Assembly (NCBI GenBank): GCA_021800255.1
Contig: JAJYZC010000019.1
Span: 1-48,634 of the forward strand
Direction of reading: 5' to 3'
Length of the DNA stretch: 48,634 bases
Source: Acidobacteriota bacterium
GTDB lineage: Bacteria; Acidobacteriota; Terriglobia; Terriglobales; Acidobacteriaceae
Positions 1 to 9,010 of this stretch are shown here, one piece after another; the first letter of the stretch is position 1, and each line of letters starts with the position of its first letter. Made by a program: the position numbers and the translations under genes. The notes below the pieces were generated by a model. It was given only the letters and a program-made list of their open reading frames with translations, was not told the DNA's origin and did not search any database.

Positions 1-25
1 ATGGTCCTCGCCACAGGATTGAAAC
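1..25. CRISPR. possible terminal CRISPR repeat, truncated by window edge
   Basis: The first bases end in ATTGAAAC, the usual 3' end of many type I and III CRISPR repeats, and contain a short inverted pair TCCT/AGGA around a 6-nt loop. Only one copy is visible and the rest, if any, lies left of the window. No cas gene and no second copy is seen here. It may equally be chance. Confidence 0.2.
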
Positions 26-211
26 TCCGCGAACTCGTCATCATCCCGCAGCTTACCTGGAGCTATGCTGCATAACCTCCTGACTTTTCTGCCCGTTTTG
101 TGCAGATTTTCAATGGACAGGTACTAATACGACGCATAATAAGCGGCTGCGCGGCCCTTTGCCGCCGGGTCGGGTATCATCGGACTATCAGGCACTTTAC
201 ACTGTGAATTC

Positions 212-1531
212 ATGACCAAGGCCAGCCCAGTATCTCTCGCGCATGATTCCGCTTCGCCGTCCGGCCATTGCGCCGCGCAGGATAAGCGTCATCCGCGCCC
301 CCTGCGCATCGCCATCTTCGGCTTCGGCACGGTGGGCAGTTCGGTGGCGCGAATTCTGGCCGAATCGCGCCCGCGGGAACTGGAGCTGACCCACGTCTTC
401 AACCGCGGCGTGGAGCGCAAGCGCGTCGATTGGACGCCGCCCGGCGTGATCTGGAGCGAAGATGCAGCCGCCGTGCTGTCCTCAGATGTGGATGTGATCG
501 TGGAGCTGGCCGGTGGCCTCGATCCCGCCGGCGAGTGGGTGCGCCGCGCGCTGGAGGCCGGCAAAAGCGTGGTCACGGCCAACAAAAAACTCATCGCCTA
601 CCACGGCGTGGAGTTGGAGCGGCTGGCCGAGAGCAAGGGCGGCCATCTCAAATACGGCGCCGCCGTAGCCGGCGGAATTCCCGTGATTCCTGGCCTTGAG
701 CAGGGCCTGGCCGGCGACCGCATCGAGCGCATCGAAGGCATTCTCAACGGCACCTGCAACTTCATCCTCAGCCAGATGCAGGAGGGCGCCGATTATGCCA
801 CTGTGCTGGCTGCGGCGCAGGCCAAAGGCTACGCTGAAGCCGATCCCACTGAGGACGTGGGAGGCTTTGATGCCCGCTCCAAGCTGGCCATTCTTATGCG
901 TCTGGCTCTGCGCGTCCAAGTCAATCCCGATGAGATTGTTCCCCGGCCTATTACAGCCCTTGCGCCCGTCGACTTCAGCTACGCGCGCGATCTGGGTTGC
1001 ACCATCCGCCAGGTGTCCTGCGCCGAGCAGGTCGAGGGGCGGCTGGCGGCCGCCGTGGGCCCCATGCTCGTTGAGCTGCGTTCGCCACTGGCCTGGTCAC
1101 AAGATACCCAGAACATGGTCATCGTCACCGGCCATTATGGCGGCGATGTGGTCTTCTCCGGCCATGGTGCTGGCGGCCATCCCACGGCCGTAGCCGTGGT
1201 CAGCGATCTGCTCGTCCTTGCTCACGGCTCGCGCCGCGTTGAGATTCCCTCGGCCCCGGTCCACGTGGGCGCGGAGTTTGAGGTTCCCCATTACATCCGC
1301 TTTTTGGTCAATGACCGGCCGGGCATCGTGGCGGCCATCGCCGGGGCTTTGGCCAAGGCGCAGATCAACATTCGCGCCATCGTCCAGAAGGCCGGCTATC
1401 CGGCCCACGCGCTGCCCTTCGTAGTCACCGTGGAACCGTGCAAATCCTCGGTCCTGGAGCGCGCCCTGGCCGAAATTCGCACCATGGACTGCATGTTGGT
1501 CGAACCCCTGAATCTGCAAATGCTGGAATAA
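212..1531 (+). CDS. hom: homoserine dehydrogenase with C-terminal ACT domain
   Basis: This enzyme reduces aspartate-4-semialdehyde to homoserine with NAD(P)H, the branch point to threonine and methionine, in the cytoplasm. The N-terminal Rossmann motif GFGTVGSSVA is near residue 37. The catalytic homoserine dehydrogenase region follows with VTANKKLIA, GGIPVIP, GILNGTCNFIL and the signature AQAKGYAEADPTEDVGG-DA. Residues about 350-430 form an ACT domain (RFLVNDRPGIVAAIAGALA), expected to sense threonine. The 439-residue length is normal for the ACT-bearing form. The first about 25 residues are not conserved-looking and no strong ribosome site precedes the ATG, so the start is uncertain. No threonine synthase or homoserine kinase gene is adjacent. 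Confidence 0.95.
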   Translation: MTKASPVSLAHDSASPSGHCAAQDKRHPRPLRIAIFGFGTVGSSVARILAESRPRELELTHVFNRGVERKRVDWTPPGVIWSEDAAAVLSSDVDVIVELAGGLDPAGEWVRRALEAGKSVVTANKKLIAYHGVELERLAESKGGHLKYGAAVAGGIPVIPGLEQGLAGDRIERIEGILNGTCNFILSQMQEGADYATVLAAAQAKGYAEADPTEDVGGFDARSKLAILMRLALRVQVNPDEIVPRPITALAPVDFSYARDLGCTIRQVSCAEQVEGRLAAAVGPMLVELRSPLAWSQDTQNMVIVTGHYGGDVVFSGHGAGGHPTAVAVVSDLLVLAHGSRRVEIPSAPVHVGAEFEVPHYIRFLVNDRPGIVAAIAGALAKAQINIRAIVQKAGYPAHALPFVVTVEPCKSSVLERALAEIRTMDCMLVEPLNLQMLE

Positions 1532-1634
1532 AGAATAGGGACAGCTTTCAGGCGCCTGTAGCATTGCCTTCGGCGCGCTCAGATTTGCTACCCTGGATTT
1601 TTGCGTTACTCGTCCCCAGGCTGGAGGTTGCGCC

Positions 1635-1841
1635 GTGATCGGCACCATTTACAAATGTGAAATCTGCGGCGAAGAGAGCGACAACCCGCAGCGTTGGCTC
1701 GTGATTCACTGCGACAGCGCGCAATTGACGATTTACAAATGGACCAAGGAAGCCGCGGATGCGCCTCACGCCCGCCACTACTGCGGCGAAGCCCATGCAC
1801 AGGTCTACATCAGCCGCTGGCTCGAAGCTGCCTGTAGTTGA
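1635..1841 (+). CDS. small putative zinc-binding protein
   Basis: This is a 68-residue protein starting with GTG; a GGAGG ribosome site at 1623-1627 supports that start. It has Cys8 and Cys11 (CEIC), then Cys50 and His54 (YCGEAH), with further histidines at 45 and 48, so a single treble-clef or zinc-ribbon site is likely. There is no signal peptide or membrane segment. It lies about 100 bases after hom on the same strand and ends 9 bases before the convergent LacI-type gene. I do not recognise a named family; zinc binding is inferred from the Cys/His spacing and the function is unknown. Confidence 0.65.
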   Translation: MIGTIYKCEICGEESDNPQRWLVIHCDSAQLTIYKWTKEAADAPHARHYCGEAHAQVYISRWLEAACS

Positions 1842-1850
1842 GTTCGCGCC

Positions 1851-2924
1851 TTACACCCGGTGCGGCGCTGGCCCCGTCGATTCCCGCACCACGAACTCCG
1901 GCTTGACGACGATCTCTGCCGTAAATTCCTTTTCCCCGTTGGAGATGCGTTCCAGAAGCACTTGCGCGCCGCGCTTGCCCATCCTAGCCAGCGGCTGGCG
2001 GACGGTGGTAAGCGAGGGCGTGGCGTAAGCCGCTGACAGAATGTCGTCGAAGCCCACCACTGAAACATCGCCGGGCACGGAGAGGTTAGCGTCTTTCAAG
2101 GCGCGTATGGCGCCAATGGCCGCAATGTCGTTAAAGCAAAAGACGGCCGTGAAATTGCGCGCCGTTTCGAGCAGCGCCTGCATGGGTCTGTAGCCAATTT
2201 CGGGCGCCATCGGGTGATAGCCGGCCTTCATCGACCACCCGGCGGTGTCGATGCGAGTGACCAGCGCGGGGTCGACTTTGATGCCCATCTCCCGCGCCAC
2301 CTGCTGAATGCTCTCCCAGCGGAACTCGGAATCGGGAATGGCATGCGGGCCGCGCATGAACGCGATACGCCGGTGGCCCAGCGCATGCAAGTGAGCCAGC
2401 GCCTGCTCCGCCGCCAAGTGGTGGTCGAGAACGATCTTGGTTACGTTATCGGCCACGCAGTGGCTGGAGATGGCTACCACCGGGACGGGCACGGCGATGT
2501 GGTCCGCAGGCGTATTCAGCAGCAGAAATCCATCCACCGCCCGCTCCACGAGCATGCGCGGGTACCTTTCAATCAGTTCCCGCTTCCAGTCGTGGCACGC
2601 GGTGAAGTAGAAATAGTGAGCTGCGCTCAACTCTTCCACCACGCCGCTCATCACGCGGGTAAAATACCCTTCGCTCAGGTCGGGCGCCAGCACTCCCACG
2701 CTCATGGATCGGCCCTGCCGAAGAGAACGGGCGAAGTAGTTGGGCCGGTAATGGAGACGCGCGGCTGCCTCAGTGACGCGATTCCGCGTCTCCATGGGAA
2801 TGGATCGGGCCGCCGGTGAGTTGTTCAGGACCAGGGAGACTGTAGTCTGCGAAAGTTCCAGGTAGGCTGCAAGCGCTTTCAAGTTTACGTGCCCTTGTGG
2901 CGTTAAACGCTTTCCTTTAGCCAT
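1851..2924 (-). CDS. LacI-family transcriptional regulator
   Basis: The protein has 357 residues, standard for the family. The N-terminal LacI helix-turn-helix (about residues 14-60) contains LKALAAYLELSQTTVSLVLNN and the hinge-helix region YRPNYFARSLRQGRS. Residues 70-345 are a periplasmic-binding-protein-like sugar sensor (SVGVLAPDLSEGYFTRVMSGV; VVGFDDI; TTVRQP). It should repress carbohydrate genes and be released by a sugar ligand, but no sugar operon adjoins it, so the regulon cannot be read from context. A LacI-type half-palindrome AAACGCTT lies at 2905-2912 over its own codons 5-7. That could be an autoregulatory site, but those codons encode Lys-Arg-Leu and the match may be chance. 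Confidence 0.93.
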   Translation of the reverse strand: MAKGKRLTPQGHVNLKALAAYLELSQTTVSLVLNNSPAARSIPMETRNRVTEAAARLHYRPNYFARSLRQGRSMSVGVLAPDLSEGYFTRVMSGVVEELSAAHYFYFTACHDWKRELIERYPRMLVERAVDGFLLLNTPADHIAVPVPVVAISSHCVADNVTKIVLDHHLAAEQALAHLHALGHRRIAFMRGPHAIPDSEFRWESIQQVAREMGIKVDPALVTRIDTAGWSMKAGYHPMAPEIGYRPMQALLETARNFTAVFCFNDIAAIGAIRALKDANLSVPGDVSVVGFDDILSAAYATPSLTTVRQPLARMGKRGAQVLLERISNGEKEFTAEIVVKPEFVVRESTGPAPHRV

Positions 2925-3375
2925 AAGTCGCTATCCTTTAACCATATCTGGAGTTTTACCACGTTTTCTTTGGAGAATTTCGGTTTTCCTGCCCGGCATT
3001 GTCCCTTATTTCGGGAAATCAGGGTGCGAGAGAGTGGGAACGGGGCAGAATGGCTGGCCTCGAAGGCCGGAGACAGTAAAAGTGAGAAGAGCATTCGAGC
3101 CCGGCGCCCGGTTCTCATCTTTTTTCTATGTGATTGATTACAGAATAGTTGCTTGCAAAATTCCATAATCTTCAAGAGCGGACCTCCCTGCACCAGAGCA
3201 ACACAAAGGGATTCGCAGGGTATGGCGCTCTTCCGGAATCCTTGGAACGTAAAAAACCTCGATTTTTTCGATTGAACGGCATTTTTCCTCCGCTATGCAC
3301 TTGATTTTGTGCTCTTGTAACCTTCTATTCACATTAGCCCGGTAGCCTTTATATGGGGCTGCCCACGCGCGCAAG
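2925..3375. other. intergenic region upstream of the divergent lacI-type gene and pstC
   Basis: This 451-base stretch between the divergent repressor and pstC holds no convincing gene. The only sizeable open frame, on the minus strand, runs into the repressor start and looks like noise. The last 100 bases are AT-richer and must carry the pst promoter. A weak Pho-box-like pair of 7-mers spaced by 11 bases (CTTGTAA and CTATTCA, 3314-3331) sits about 45 bases before the pstC start. Confidence 0.4.
3314..3331 (+). promoter_or_regulatory. possible PhoB-type box before pstC
   Basis: Two 7-base words, CTTGTAA and CTATTCA, are separated by four bases, the geometry of a Pho box. Sequence agreement with the CTGTCAT-type half site is weak. 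The position before a phosphate operon is the main support. Confidence 0.25.
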
Positions 3376-4452
3376 ATGCTCAACTCGGAAGTAGAATCCG
3401 AACCTAGGGCCGGACTAAAGCCCTCGCCGGGGCAGAACCCGGAGACTGCGGCCGCGCCGGAGGTGTCGCCGGTGCGCGGTTTCTTGCTGTCACGCGGTAA
3501 CTCGGCCATCGCCGACGCGGGATTTCGCTGGCTGATGGTCTTCAGCGGATTGAGCATCTTTGGCATCGTGGGCCTCATCGTTTGGCAGTTGGCGCTGCGT
3601 TCGCAGTTGAGTTGGCAGAAGTTCGGCTTCAGCTTTTTCTATCGGTCCTATGTGGACTCCGTAACCCATCAGCGCATCTTTTGGGATCCCGTGAGCGGTC
3701 ATTTCAGCGCCCTGCCCTTCATTTACGGCACACTCGTCTCTTCCTTTCTGGCCCTGCTCATTTCCGTGCCGCTGGCCGTCGGCCTGGCCATCTTCCTTAC
3801 GGAGATGTGCCCCCAGGCTTTGCGTGGCGCGCTGGCCTTTCTTACCGAACTGCTGGCCGCCATCCCCAGCGTCATCTATGGGCTTTGGGGCATTTTCGTG
3901 CTGGTGCCCTTGCTGCGTGTGTACGTGAATCCATTTCTCATTCGCTGGCTGGGCTGGACAGGCTTGTTTAGCGGCGATAATCCCACCGGCCTCGGCTTTC
4001 TGGCCGCCGGCGTCATCCTGGCTATCATGATTCTGCCCATCATCTCCTCGCTTACGCGCGAGGTGATGACCGCGGTGCCCCAGTCGCAGCGGGAGGCGGT
4101 TCTGGCGCTCGGCGCCACGCGCTGGGAGATGATCCGCATGGGCGTACTGCGCAATGCGCGCGTGGGCATGATGGGCGCTATCATTCTCGGCCTGGGCCGG
4201 GCGCTGGGCGAAACCATGGCCGTCACCATGGTCATCGGCAATACCCCTGAGATTCACGCCTCTTTGCTTTCCAACGGAAGTTCCATGGCCGCCGTCATCG
4301 CCAACGAATTCACTGAGGCGGTCAGCGACATGCACCTGAGCGCCCTGATCGAAATTGGCCTGGCATTGTTTATTGTTACGGTCATCGTCAACGCCCTGGC
4401 CCAGTTGCTGATGTGGGCGGTGACCAGGGGTGCGCCGGCGACGGCGCGCTAA
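3376..4452 (+). CDS. pstC: phosphate ABC transporter permease PstC
   Basis: This is one of the two membrane subunits of the high-affinity phosphate importer PstSCAB in the inner membrane. The 358-residue protein has an unusual hydrophilic N-terminus of about 45 residues, then a first membrane helix (LMVFSGLSIFGIVGLIVWQL) and five more helices. The permease EAA-type loop, ALGATRWEMIRMGVLRNA..GALGETMAV-like, lies near residues 240-285 and contacts PstB. It overlaps or nearly abuts pstA and is first of the pstC-pstA-pstB-phoU operon. The usual substrate-binding partner gene pstS is not in the window. Confidence 0.95.
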   Translation: MLNSEVESEPRAGLKPSPGQNPETAAAPEVSPVRGFLLSRGNSAIADAGFRWLMVFSGLSIFGIVGLIVWQLALRSQLSWQKFGFSFFYRSYVDSVTHQRIFWDPVSGHFSALPFIYGTLVSSFLALLISVPLAVGLAIFLTEMCPQALRGALAFLTELLAAIPSVIYGLWGIFVLVPLLRVYVNPFLIRWLGWTGLFSGDNPTGLGFLAAGVILAIMILPIISSLTREVMTAVPQSQREAVLALGATRWEMIRMGVLRNARVGMMGAIILGLGRALGETMAVTMVIGNTPEIHASLLSNGSSMAAVIANEFTEAVSDMHLSALIEIGLALFIVTVIVNALAQLLMWAVTRGAPATAR

Positions 4453-4462
4453 GGAGATGCGG

Positions 4463-5368
4463 GTGAACGCGGAAACCTTCCCATTACGGCCTTCCATGCC
4501 CCCCTCGCAGCGATTTTCGATGCGATCTTGGATGCGCGGCTGGACCGACCGCGCCGTCTCCGCGCTGGCGATCCTGGCCACATTGATCGTAATCACGCCT
4601 CTGGTGGCCATCTTCGTCTACCTCATTTACAAAGGCGCCAAATCCCTGAACCTGGCCTTCTTCACCCATATTCCCAATCCCCCCGGAGAGCCCGGCGGAG
4701 GCATGGCTAACGCCATCCTGGGATCGGGTATTGTGCTTGCTGTGTCCAGCGCCATCGGCGTACCGATCGGCATTGGCGGCGGCGTCTTTCTCGCCGAGTT
4801 CGGCCGCGGCTCCAAGCTGGCCAACGCCGTCCGCTTCACCGCCGACGTGCTCAACGGCGTTCCCTCTATCGTGATGGGCCTTGCCGCATACGCGCTGGTC
4901 GTGGTCCCGCAAAAGCATTTCTCCGCCCTATCCGGCGGCGTGGCGCTGGGCATCATGATGATCCCCACCGTCTGCCGCACCACCGAAGAGATGCTGCTCA
5001 TGGTGCCTCACGCGGTGCGCGAGGCGGCGCTGGGTCTGGGCGTGCCCAACTGGCGATCGGTTCTCTCCATCACCGTTCGAACCGCCTCGCCCGGCATCAT
5101 CACCGGATGTATGTTGGCCTTTGCCCGCGTGGCTGGCGAAACCGCCCCGCTCTTGTTTACCGCGCTTGGCAACTCTTTCTGGAGCGCCAGCCTCAATCAA
5201 CCTATCGAGGCCCTGCCGTTGCAAATCTATGTCTTTGCCATCTCTCCCTACGGCGATTGGCACCGCTTAGCGTGGGCCGGAGCCCTGGTTCTGATTGTGT
5301 TGATCGTCTTGGCTGTGGCGCTGGTCCGCTTCGTCACCAGCCGCGGCGTTTTGAAGGGGACGAGTTAA
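4463..5368 (+). CDS. pstA: phosphate ABC transporter permease PstA
   Basis: This is the second membrane subunit of the phosphate importer and pairs with PstC. I take the GTG at 4463 as start because AAGGAG at 4451-4456 lies six bases before it; an ATG at 4457 has no room for a ribosome site, and a longer reading from 4430 would overlap pstC. That gives 301 residues with six membrane helices. The typical motif set is present: [14 protein letters not shown], then the EAA loop [27 protein letters not shown] and [13 protein letters not shown] 118-base gap separates it from pstB. Confidence 0.95.
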   Translation: MNAETFPLRPSMPPSQRFSMRSWMRGWTDRAVSALAILATLIVITPLVAIFVYLIYKGAKSLNLAFFTHIPNPPGEPGGGMANAILGSGIVLAVSSAIGVPIGIGGGVFLAEFGRGSKLANAVRFTADVLNGVPSIVMGLAAYALVVVPQKHFSALSGGVALGIMMIPTVCRTTEEMLLMVPHAVREAALGLGVPNWRSVLSITVRTASPGIITGCMLAFARVAGETAPLLFTALGNSFWSASLNQPIEALPLQIYVFAISPYGDWHRLAWAGALVLIVLIVLAVALVRFVTSRGVLKGTS

Positions 5369-5486
5369 CCGGCATCTCTCCTTTGAGAGCGCCGTCTCGA
5401 AACTGAAACTGGAATGGCGGCTTCTTCAGGAATTCGCCGCCGCGGCGTTTCCGGTTTCAGCAAAAAGTGGAAGGAGAAATGCGCTA

Positions 5487-6245
5487 GTGGGCGTCGGCAT
5501 CGAAGTCATCAACCTGAACGCGTGGTATGGAAACAACCACACGCTCCAGGACATCAATCTGCATATTCCGGCCAACCACGCCACCGCCCTCATCGGACCC
5601 TCCGGCTGCGGCAAAAGCACCTTTGTCCGCTGCCTCAACCGCATGCACGAAACTAATCCCATCGGCCGCGTTACCGGCACGGTGCGCATCGGCGGCCTCG
5701 ACATCTACCAAGACGCCAATCCGGTGGAGATTCGCCGCCGCGTGGGCATGGTCTTTCAACGCCCCAATCCCTTTCCCACGATGTCCATCTACGACAATGT
5801 CGCCGCCGGTCTCAAACTCAACGGCTACTCCAACCGCCGTTCCCTCGACGAGATCGTCGAGCGATCCCTGCGCAGATCCGCTCTCTGGGACGAGGTCAAG
5901 GACGATCTCAAAAAGAAATCCGGCGCCAGCCTCTCCGGCGGCCAACAGCAGCGGCTCTGCATTGCCCGCGCCCTGGCCGTCGATCCTGAAGTCCTCCTCA
6001 TGGACGAGCCCGCCTCCGCGCTGGACCCCGTTTCCACCTCCAAGATCGAAGACTTGGTCTTCCAGTTGAAATCTCAGTACACGATCGTGATCGTGACGCA
6101 TAATATGCAGCAGGCGGCCCGTGTAGCCGAGAAAACCGGCTTCTTTCTCAACGGCCGCATGGTGGAGTTCGATTCCACCCACAAGATCTTCACCAATCCC
6201 TCCGACAAGCGCACGGAGGACTACATCACGGGCAGGTTCGGATGA
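5487..6245 (+). CDS. pstB: phosphate ABC transporter ATP-binding protein PstB
   Basis: This cytoplasmic ATPase powers the Pst importer. The GTG start is preceded by AAGGAG at 5471-5476. The 252-residue protein carries Walker [10 protein letters not shown] near residue 38, the PstB-typical CLNRM segment after it, a Q-loop in VFQRPNPFP, the signature [16 protein letters not shown], Walker [13 protein letters not shown] and the switch histidine in VTHNMQQA. All catalytic residues are intact. Its TGA stop overlaps the phoU ATG (ATGA), so the two are translationally coupled. Confidence 0.97.
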   Translation: MGVGIEVINLNAWYGNNHTLQDINLHIPANHATALIGPSGCGKSTFVRCLNRMHETNPIGRVTGTVRIGGLDIYQDANPVEIRRRVGMVFQRPNPFPTMSIYDNVAAGLKLNGYSNRRSLDEIVERSLRRSALWDEVKDDLKKKSGASLSGGQQQRLCIARALAVDPEVLLMDEPASALDPVSTSKIEDLVFQLKSQYTIVIVTHNMQQAARVAEKTGFFLNGRMVEFDSTHKIFTNPSDKRTEDYITGRFG

Positions 6246-6937
6246 CACGCATTCGCTTTCAACAAAGCCTTGAAGATTTGAAGGAAAACCTGCTGGTAAT
6301 GGCGGGCTTAGCCGAGCAGGCCATCCAGCGCGCCATTGAGGCCTACCGGGTGCGCGATCTTTCCATCTGCGACTTGGTCGACCGCTCTGAGAATGCCATC
6401 AACCGCATGGAGCGCGATATCGATCAATCCGCCCTCGATCTGCTGGCCATGGAGCAGCCGATGGCCGTCGATCTGCGCTTTGTTCTCTCCGTTATCAAGA
6501 TCAACTCCGATCTGGAGCGCGTGGGCGACTCTGCTAAGAGCATCAGCGACCGCGTCCGCAGCATGCAACAGATGGCGGTTGTGGATATGCCCGTCGATAT
6601 TCCCCGCATGGCCGTGCTGGCCGCCGACATGGTGCGCAAAAGCTTGCAAGCATTCATCCAGGCCGATGCTGAAATCGCCCGCCAGGTGCTCACCATGGAC
6701 GACGCCGTGGACGCCATGAACCGCGCTGCTTACCAAGCCCTCACCAAGCTCATGGAAGAGCAGAGCCATCTGGCTCCCCAGGCCCTCAGCGCGCTCATGA
6801 TCTGCCGCAGCCTGGAGCGCGTGGCCGACCACGCCACCAACATCTCTGAGGACGTCATCTTCTGGGTGCAGGGCGCCGACGTGCGTCACCGCAAGAGCAT
6901 GATCCTGGGCGGCAATGATCCCCATGCCATGTCCTGA
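6242..6937 (+). CDS. phoU: phosphate transport regulator PhoU
   Basis: PhoU restrains phosphate signalling by linking PstSCAB to the PhoR sensor kinase. The 231-residue protein is made of two PhoU three-helix repeats (about residues 10-105 and 115-215), each with an E/DxxxD metal-binding signature: [12 protein letters not shown] and [15 protein letters not shown] in the first, [15 protein letters not shown] in the second. It starts inside the pstB stop (ATGA overlap) and ends the operon; a rho-independent terminator follows at 6969-6995. No phoR/phoB genes are in the window. Confidence 0.96.
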   Translation: MTRIRFQQSLEDLKENLLVMAGLAEQAIQRAIEAYRVRDLSICDLVDRSENAINRMERDIDQSALDLLAMEQPMAVDLRFVLSVIKINSDLERVGDSAKSISDRVRSMQQMAVVDMPVDIPRMAVLAADMVRKSLQAFIQADAEIARQVLTMDDAVDAMNRAAYQALTKLMEEQSHLAPQALSALMICRSLERVADHATNISEDVIFWVQGADVRHRKSMILGGNDPHAMS

Positions 6938-6968
6938 GCCGGCCCGGGGCCGCCTTGCTGCCTGCTTG

Positions 6969-6995
6969 AAAAGCCCCGCGCTTGCCGGGGCTTTT
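6969..6995 (+). terminator. rho-independent terminator after phoU
   Basis: A perfect 10-base stem (AAAAGCCCCG / CGGGGCTTTT) encloses a 7-base loop and ends in TTTT, 31 bases after the phoU stop. With its A-run on the other side it could also work in reverse for the convergent cpoB transcript. Confidence 0.9.
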
Positions 6996-7134
6996 CTCAT
7001 CACCGTCGGAAAGCATCTTCGGAAATACAGTAGACCAAAGCGCACATTCAAGCCGCCGCGGCCTTAAGGAGCGGCAGCATAATTATCCATCTCAAAAGGA
7101 CTACACCATCTCCCAAAATGCTGTAAAACCGGCT

Positions 7135-8088
7135 TCAGCGCAGGCTCACACCCATCTCGCCCAGCCGGCGCCGCGCTTCGGCCGCCTCCGGGGTCCGCGG
7201 GTAGCGCTGGATAAGCAGCCGCAGCTCGTGAATTCCCGCTTCGCGCTCCTTCATGCTTAGCATCGCCAGTCCCTTGTGCAGTTCCGCTGTAGGCGCTCTG
7301 GAGTTGCCGCTGTATCCCTCCAGCACCATGTTGTAATCGTTCACCGCCTGCGTGTAATGTCCCTGGTGATAGGCGATTTCGCCCAGATAAAACTGCGCCG
7401 TGCCCGCCAGATTATCCAAAGGGTAGTATTCGACTACGCTGCCAAATTCACTGGCCGCCAGCTTGTACCGCTTCGCCAGGTAGTCGCTCATGGCGGCTTG
7501 GAAGGTTTGCTCCAGAGGCGGCGCTTGCGCCCCCGCCCCCATTTGCGTGTTCGCCGCGGCGAGCGCGCCGCCGGGAGTGCCTGGTAAGCCCGGCGCTGTC
7601 TCTGCGGCAGTGCCGCCAGGAGCAGCCGTGCCCGGTGCGGCGGTACCGGGCGCCGTCATGCCCGGCATGGGAGCTTGAATGTTCTGCATCTGACTCTGCA
7701 AGTTCTTGATCGCCGCTTGCAGCCGGTCCAGGCGCGACTGCAACTCGTCCACGGAATCGTTCAGCGACTGGATTTGCCCGGAAAGAGTGTTTACCTGGCC
7801 GCTCAGGGCTTGGTTCTGTGCGTCCAGCTTCTGCTGGATCGCGGTGACCGCCGCGCTCATCTTCGTGGCTTCGGTGGCCGTCTGCTGCGCCAGGCTTTGC
7901 ATGGCGCCGAAGTGAGAATCCAGCGTGGATTGCAGCCTCTGCGCCATCTCTACAAGTTGCTGTACCTGCGTCTGGATCTCAACGATTTCCTTCGACACCG
8001 CGTGCGCCGGCACGGGCGCTGATGCTGCGCAGATGACGAATGCTGCTGCGGCCAGCAGCCGATTGCGAAATGTGCGTGCATTCTGCAT
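7135..8088 (-). CDS. cpoB: Tol-Pal system protein CpoB/YbgF
   Basis: This is a periplasmic coordinator of peptidoglycan synthesis and outer-membrane constriction, acting with Tol-Pal. I start it at the ATG at 8088, which has an AGAGGTG ribosome site just upstream and opens a signal peptide (MQNARTFRNRLLAAAAFVICAASAPVPAHA). That gives 317 residues. A trimerising coiled coil follows (about 32-150, rich in heptads of Gln, Leu and Ser), then a Pro/Ala/Gly linker, then TPR repeats near residues 200-310 (AMSDYLAKRYKLAASEF, FYLGEIAYHQGHYTQAVNDYN, GLAMLSMKEREAGIHELRLLI). It is the last gene of the minus-strand Tol-Pal cluster, 172 bases after pal. Confidence 0.88.
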   Translation of the reverse strand: MQNARTFRNRLLAAAAFVICAASAPVPAHAVSKEIVEIQTQVQQLVEMAQRLQSTLDSHFGAMQSLAQQTATEATKMSAAVTAIQQKLDAQNQALSGQVNTLSGQIQSLNDSVDELQSRLDRLQAAIKNLQSQMQNIQAPMPGMTAPGTAAPGTAAPGGTAAETAPGLPGTPGGALAAANTQMGAGAQAPPLEQTFQAAMSDYLAKRYKLAASEFGSVVEYYPLDNLAGTAQFYLGEIAYHQGHYTQAVNDYNMVLEGYSGNSRAPTAELHKGLAMLSMKEREAGIHELRLLIQRYPRTPEAAEARRRLGEMGVSLR

Positions 8089-8113
8089 GGCTACACCTCT
8101 CATAACAAGGCCG

Positions 8114-8148
8114 TGCGGCAGCCGGCCTTCGCAACCCAAGCTGCCGCA
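8114..8148 (-). repeat. 9-bp inverted repeat between pal and cpoB
   Basis: TGCGGCAGC (8114-8122) and GCTGCCGCA (8140-8148) are perfect complements around a 17-base spacer, just upstream of the cpoB ribosome site. It could form an mRNA stem-loop that tunes cpoB expression or stabilises the pal message. There is no T-run, so it is not a classical terminator. Confidence 0.5.
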
Positions 8149-8260
8149 GGGAGACACTACTATTATCCCGGTTGCCGGGCGCCGCCGTCGAGACCCGATC
8201 CGGGCATGCACATCGAACCTCCGGCTCCTTGTCTGCCGGTTCGCCTGCGCTCTGCGCGCT

Positions 8261-9010
8261 CTATTGCCCGCTGTTGTCCATCGTGAATCCGTCGCGGCGA
8301 TTGAGCTGCCAGCACTGCTCGTTGTGCTCGAAGCAGAAGGGCTTCTCCTTGCCGTAACTGATCACATGGATGCGGTTGGCCGCCACGCCCGCCGTCACCA
8401 GCGCGTTTTCAGCGGCTACAGCCCGCTTCTGGCCCAGGGCCAGATTGTACTCATCCGAGCCGCGCTCGTCACAGTAGCCGCCGATCGTGAAGTCGATGTT
8501 CGGATGGGCGATCAGGTAGCTGGCGTCGTTCTCCAGTGTAGTCTGCGCGTCGGGGCGGATACTGTACTCGTTGTAATCGAAGAAGATTGGCTGCACGTGC
8601 GCCTTGAATTCTTCCTCCGCAGTCATGGTGTTGGCGGGCACCGCAACCGCCGGCGGCGCATTCACGGTCACCGTCGCGGTGGCGTCAGCCGTCCCGCCCG
8701 CGCCTCGCGCCACCAGATGATAGGTGGTTGTGGTGGTGGGAGTCACGGTCTTCACGCCTGCGGTAGGAACAGAGCCGATACCATCGATGGAAACATCCGT
8801 GGCGTCGGTCGTATTCCAGCGCAGCTCCGCCTGGTCTCCTGCTGAGATCACGCTGGGCGTTGCGGTTAGTGAAGCGGTGGGCACCGGCGCAGTAGCGGGC
8901 GGCGCCGTCGCCGCCGGTGGCGGCGGTGCTTGTTTCTTCTTGCAACCGGCAACAGCCACTAAGGCAACCAGCAAAGCAACAGGAATCAAAATTCGGCTAC
9001 GTAAGTTCAA
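8261..9010 (-). CDS. pal: peptidoglycan-associated outer-membrane lipoprotein Pal
   Basis: Pal anchors the outer membrane to peptidoglycan and binds TolB. The TTG at 9010 is the likely start: AAGGAG at 9018-9023 lies seven bases upstream and the protein then opens directly with a lipoprotein signal (basic NLRSR, hydrophobic run, lipobox AVAGC with Cys23). The mature part has a Pro/Ala linker, an Ig-like module at about 50-120 (TPSVISAGDQAELRW...TYHLVARGAGG), and a C-terminal OmpA domain (about 135-249) with FFDYNEYSIRPDAQ, GYCDERGSDEYNLALGQKRA and an NRRDGF-type end. The Ig-like insert between lipid anchor and OmpA domain is longer than in proteobacterial Pal. Confidence 0.92.
   Translation of the reverse strand: MNLRSRILIPVALLVALVAVAGCKKKQAPPPPAATAPPATAPVPTASLTATPSVISAGDQAELRWNTTDATDVSIDGIGSVPTAGVKTVTPTTTTTYHLVARGAGGTADATATVTVNAPPAVAVPANTMTAEEEFKAHVQPIFFDYNEYSIRPDAQTTLENDASYLIAHPNIDFTIGGYCDERGSDEYNLALGQKRAVAAENALVTAGVAANRIHVISYGKEKPFCFEHNEQCWQLNRRDGFTMDNSGQ

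Noticed and set aside
2903..3193. A 96-codon minus-strand frame upstream of the LacI-type gene
   Set aside because: It overlaps the repressor start in another frame, lacks family features and would occupy the promoter region.
3490..4611. A 373-codon minus-strand frame over pstC
   Set aside because: His/Gln/Asp-rich shadow of pstC with no ribosome site.
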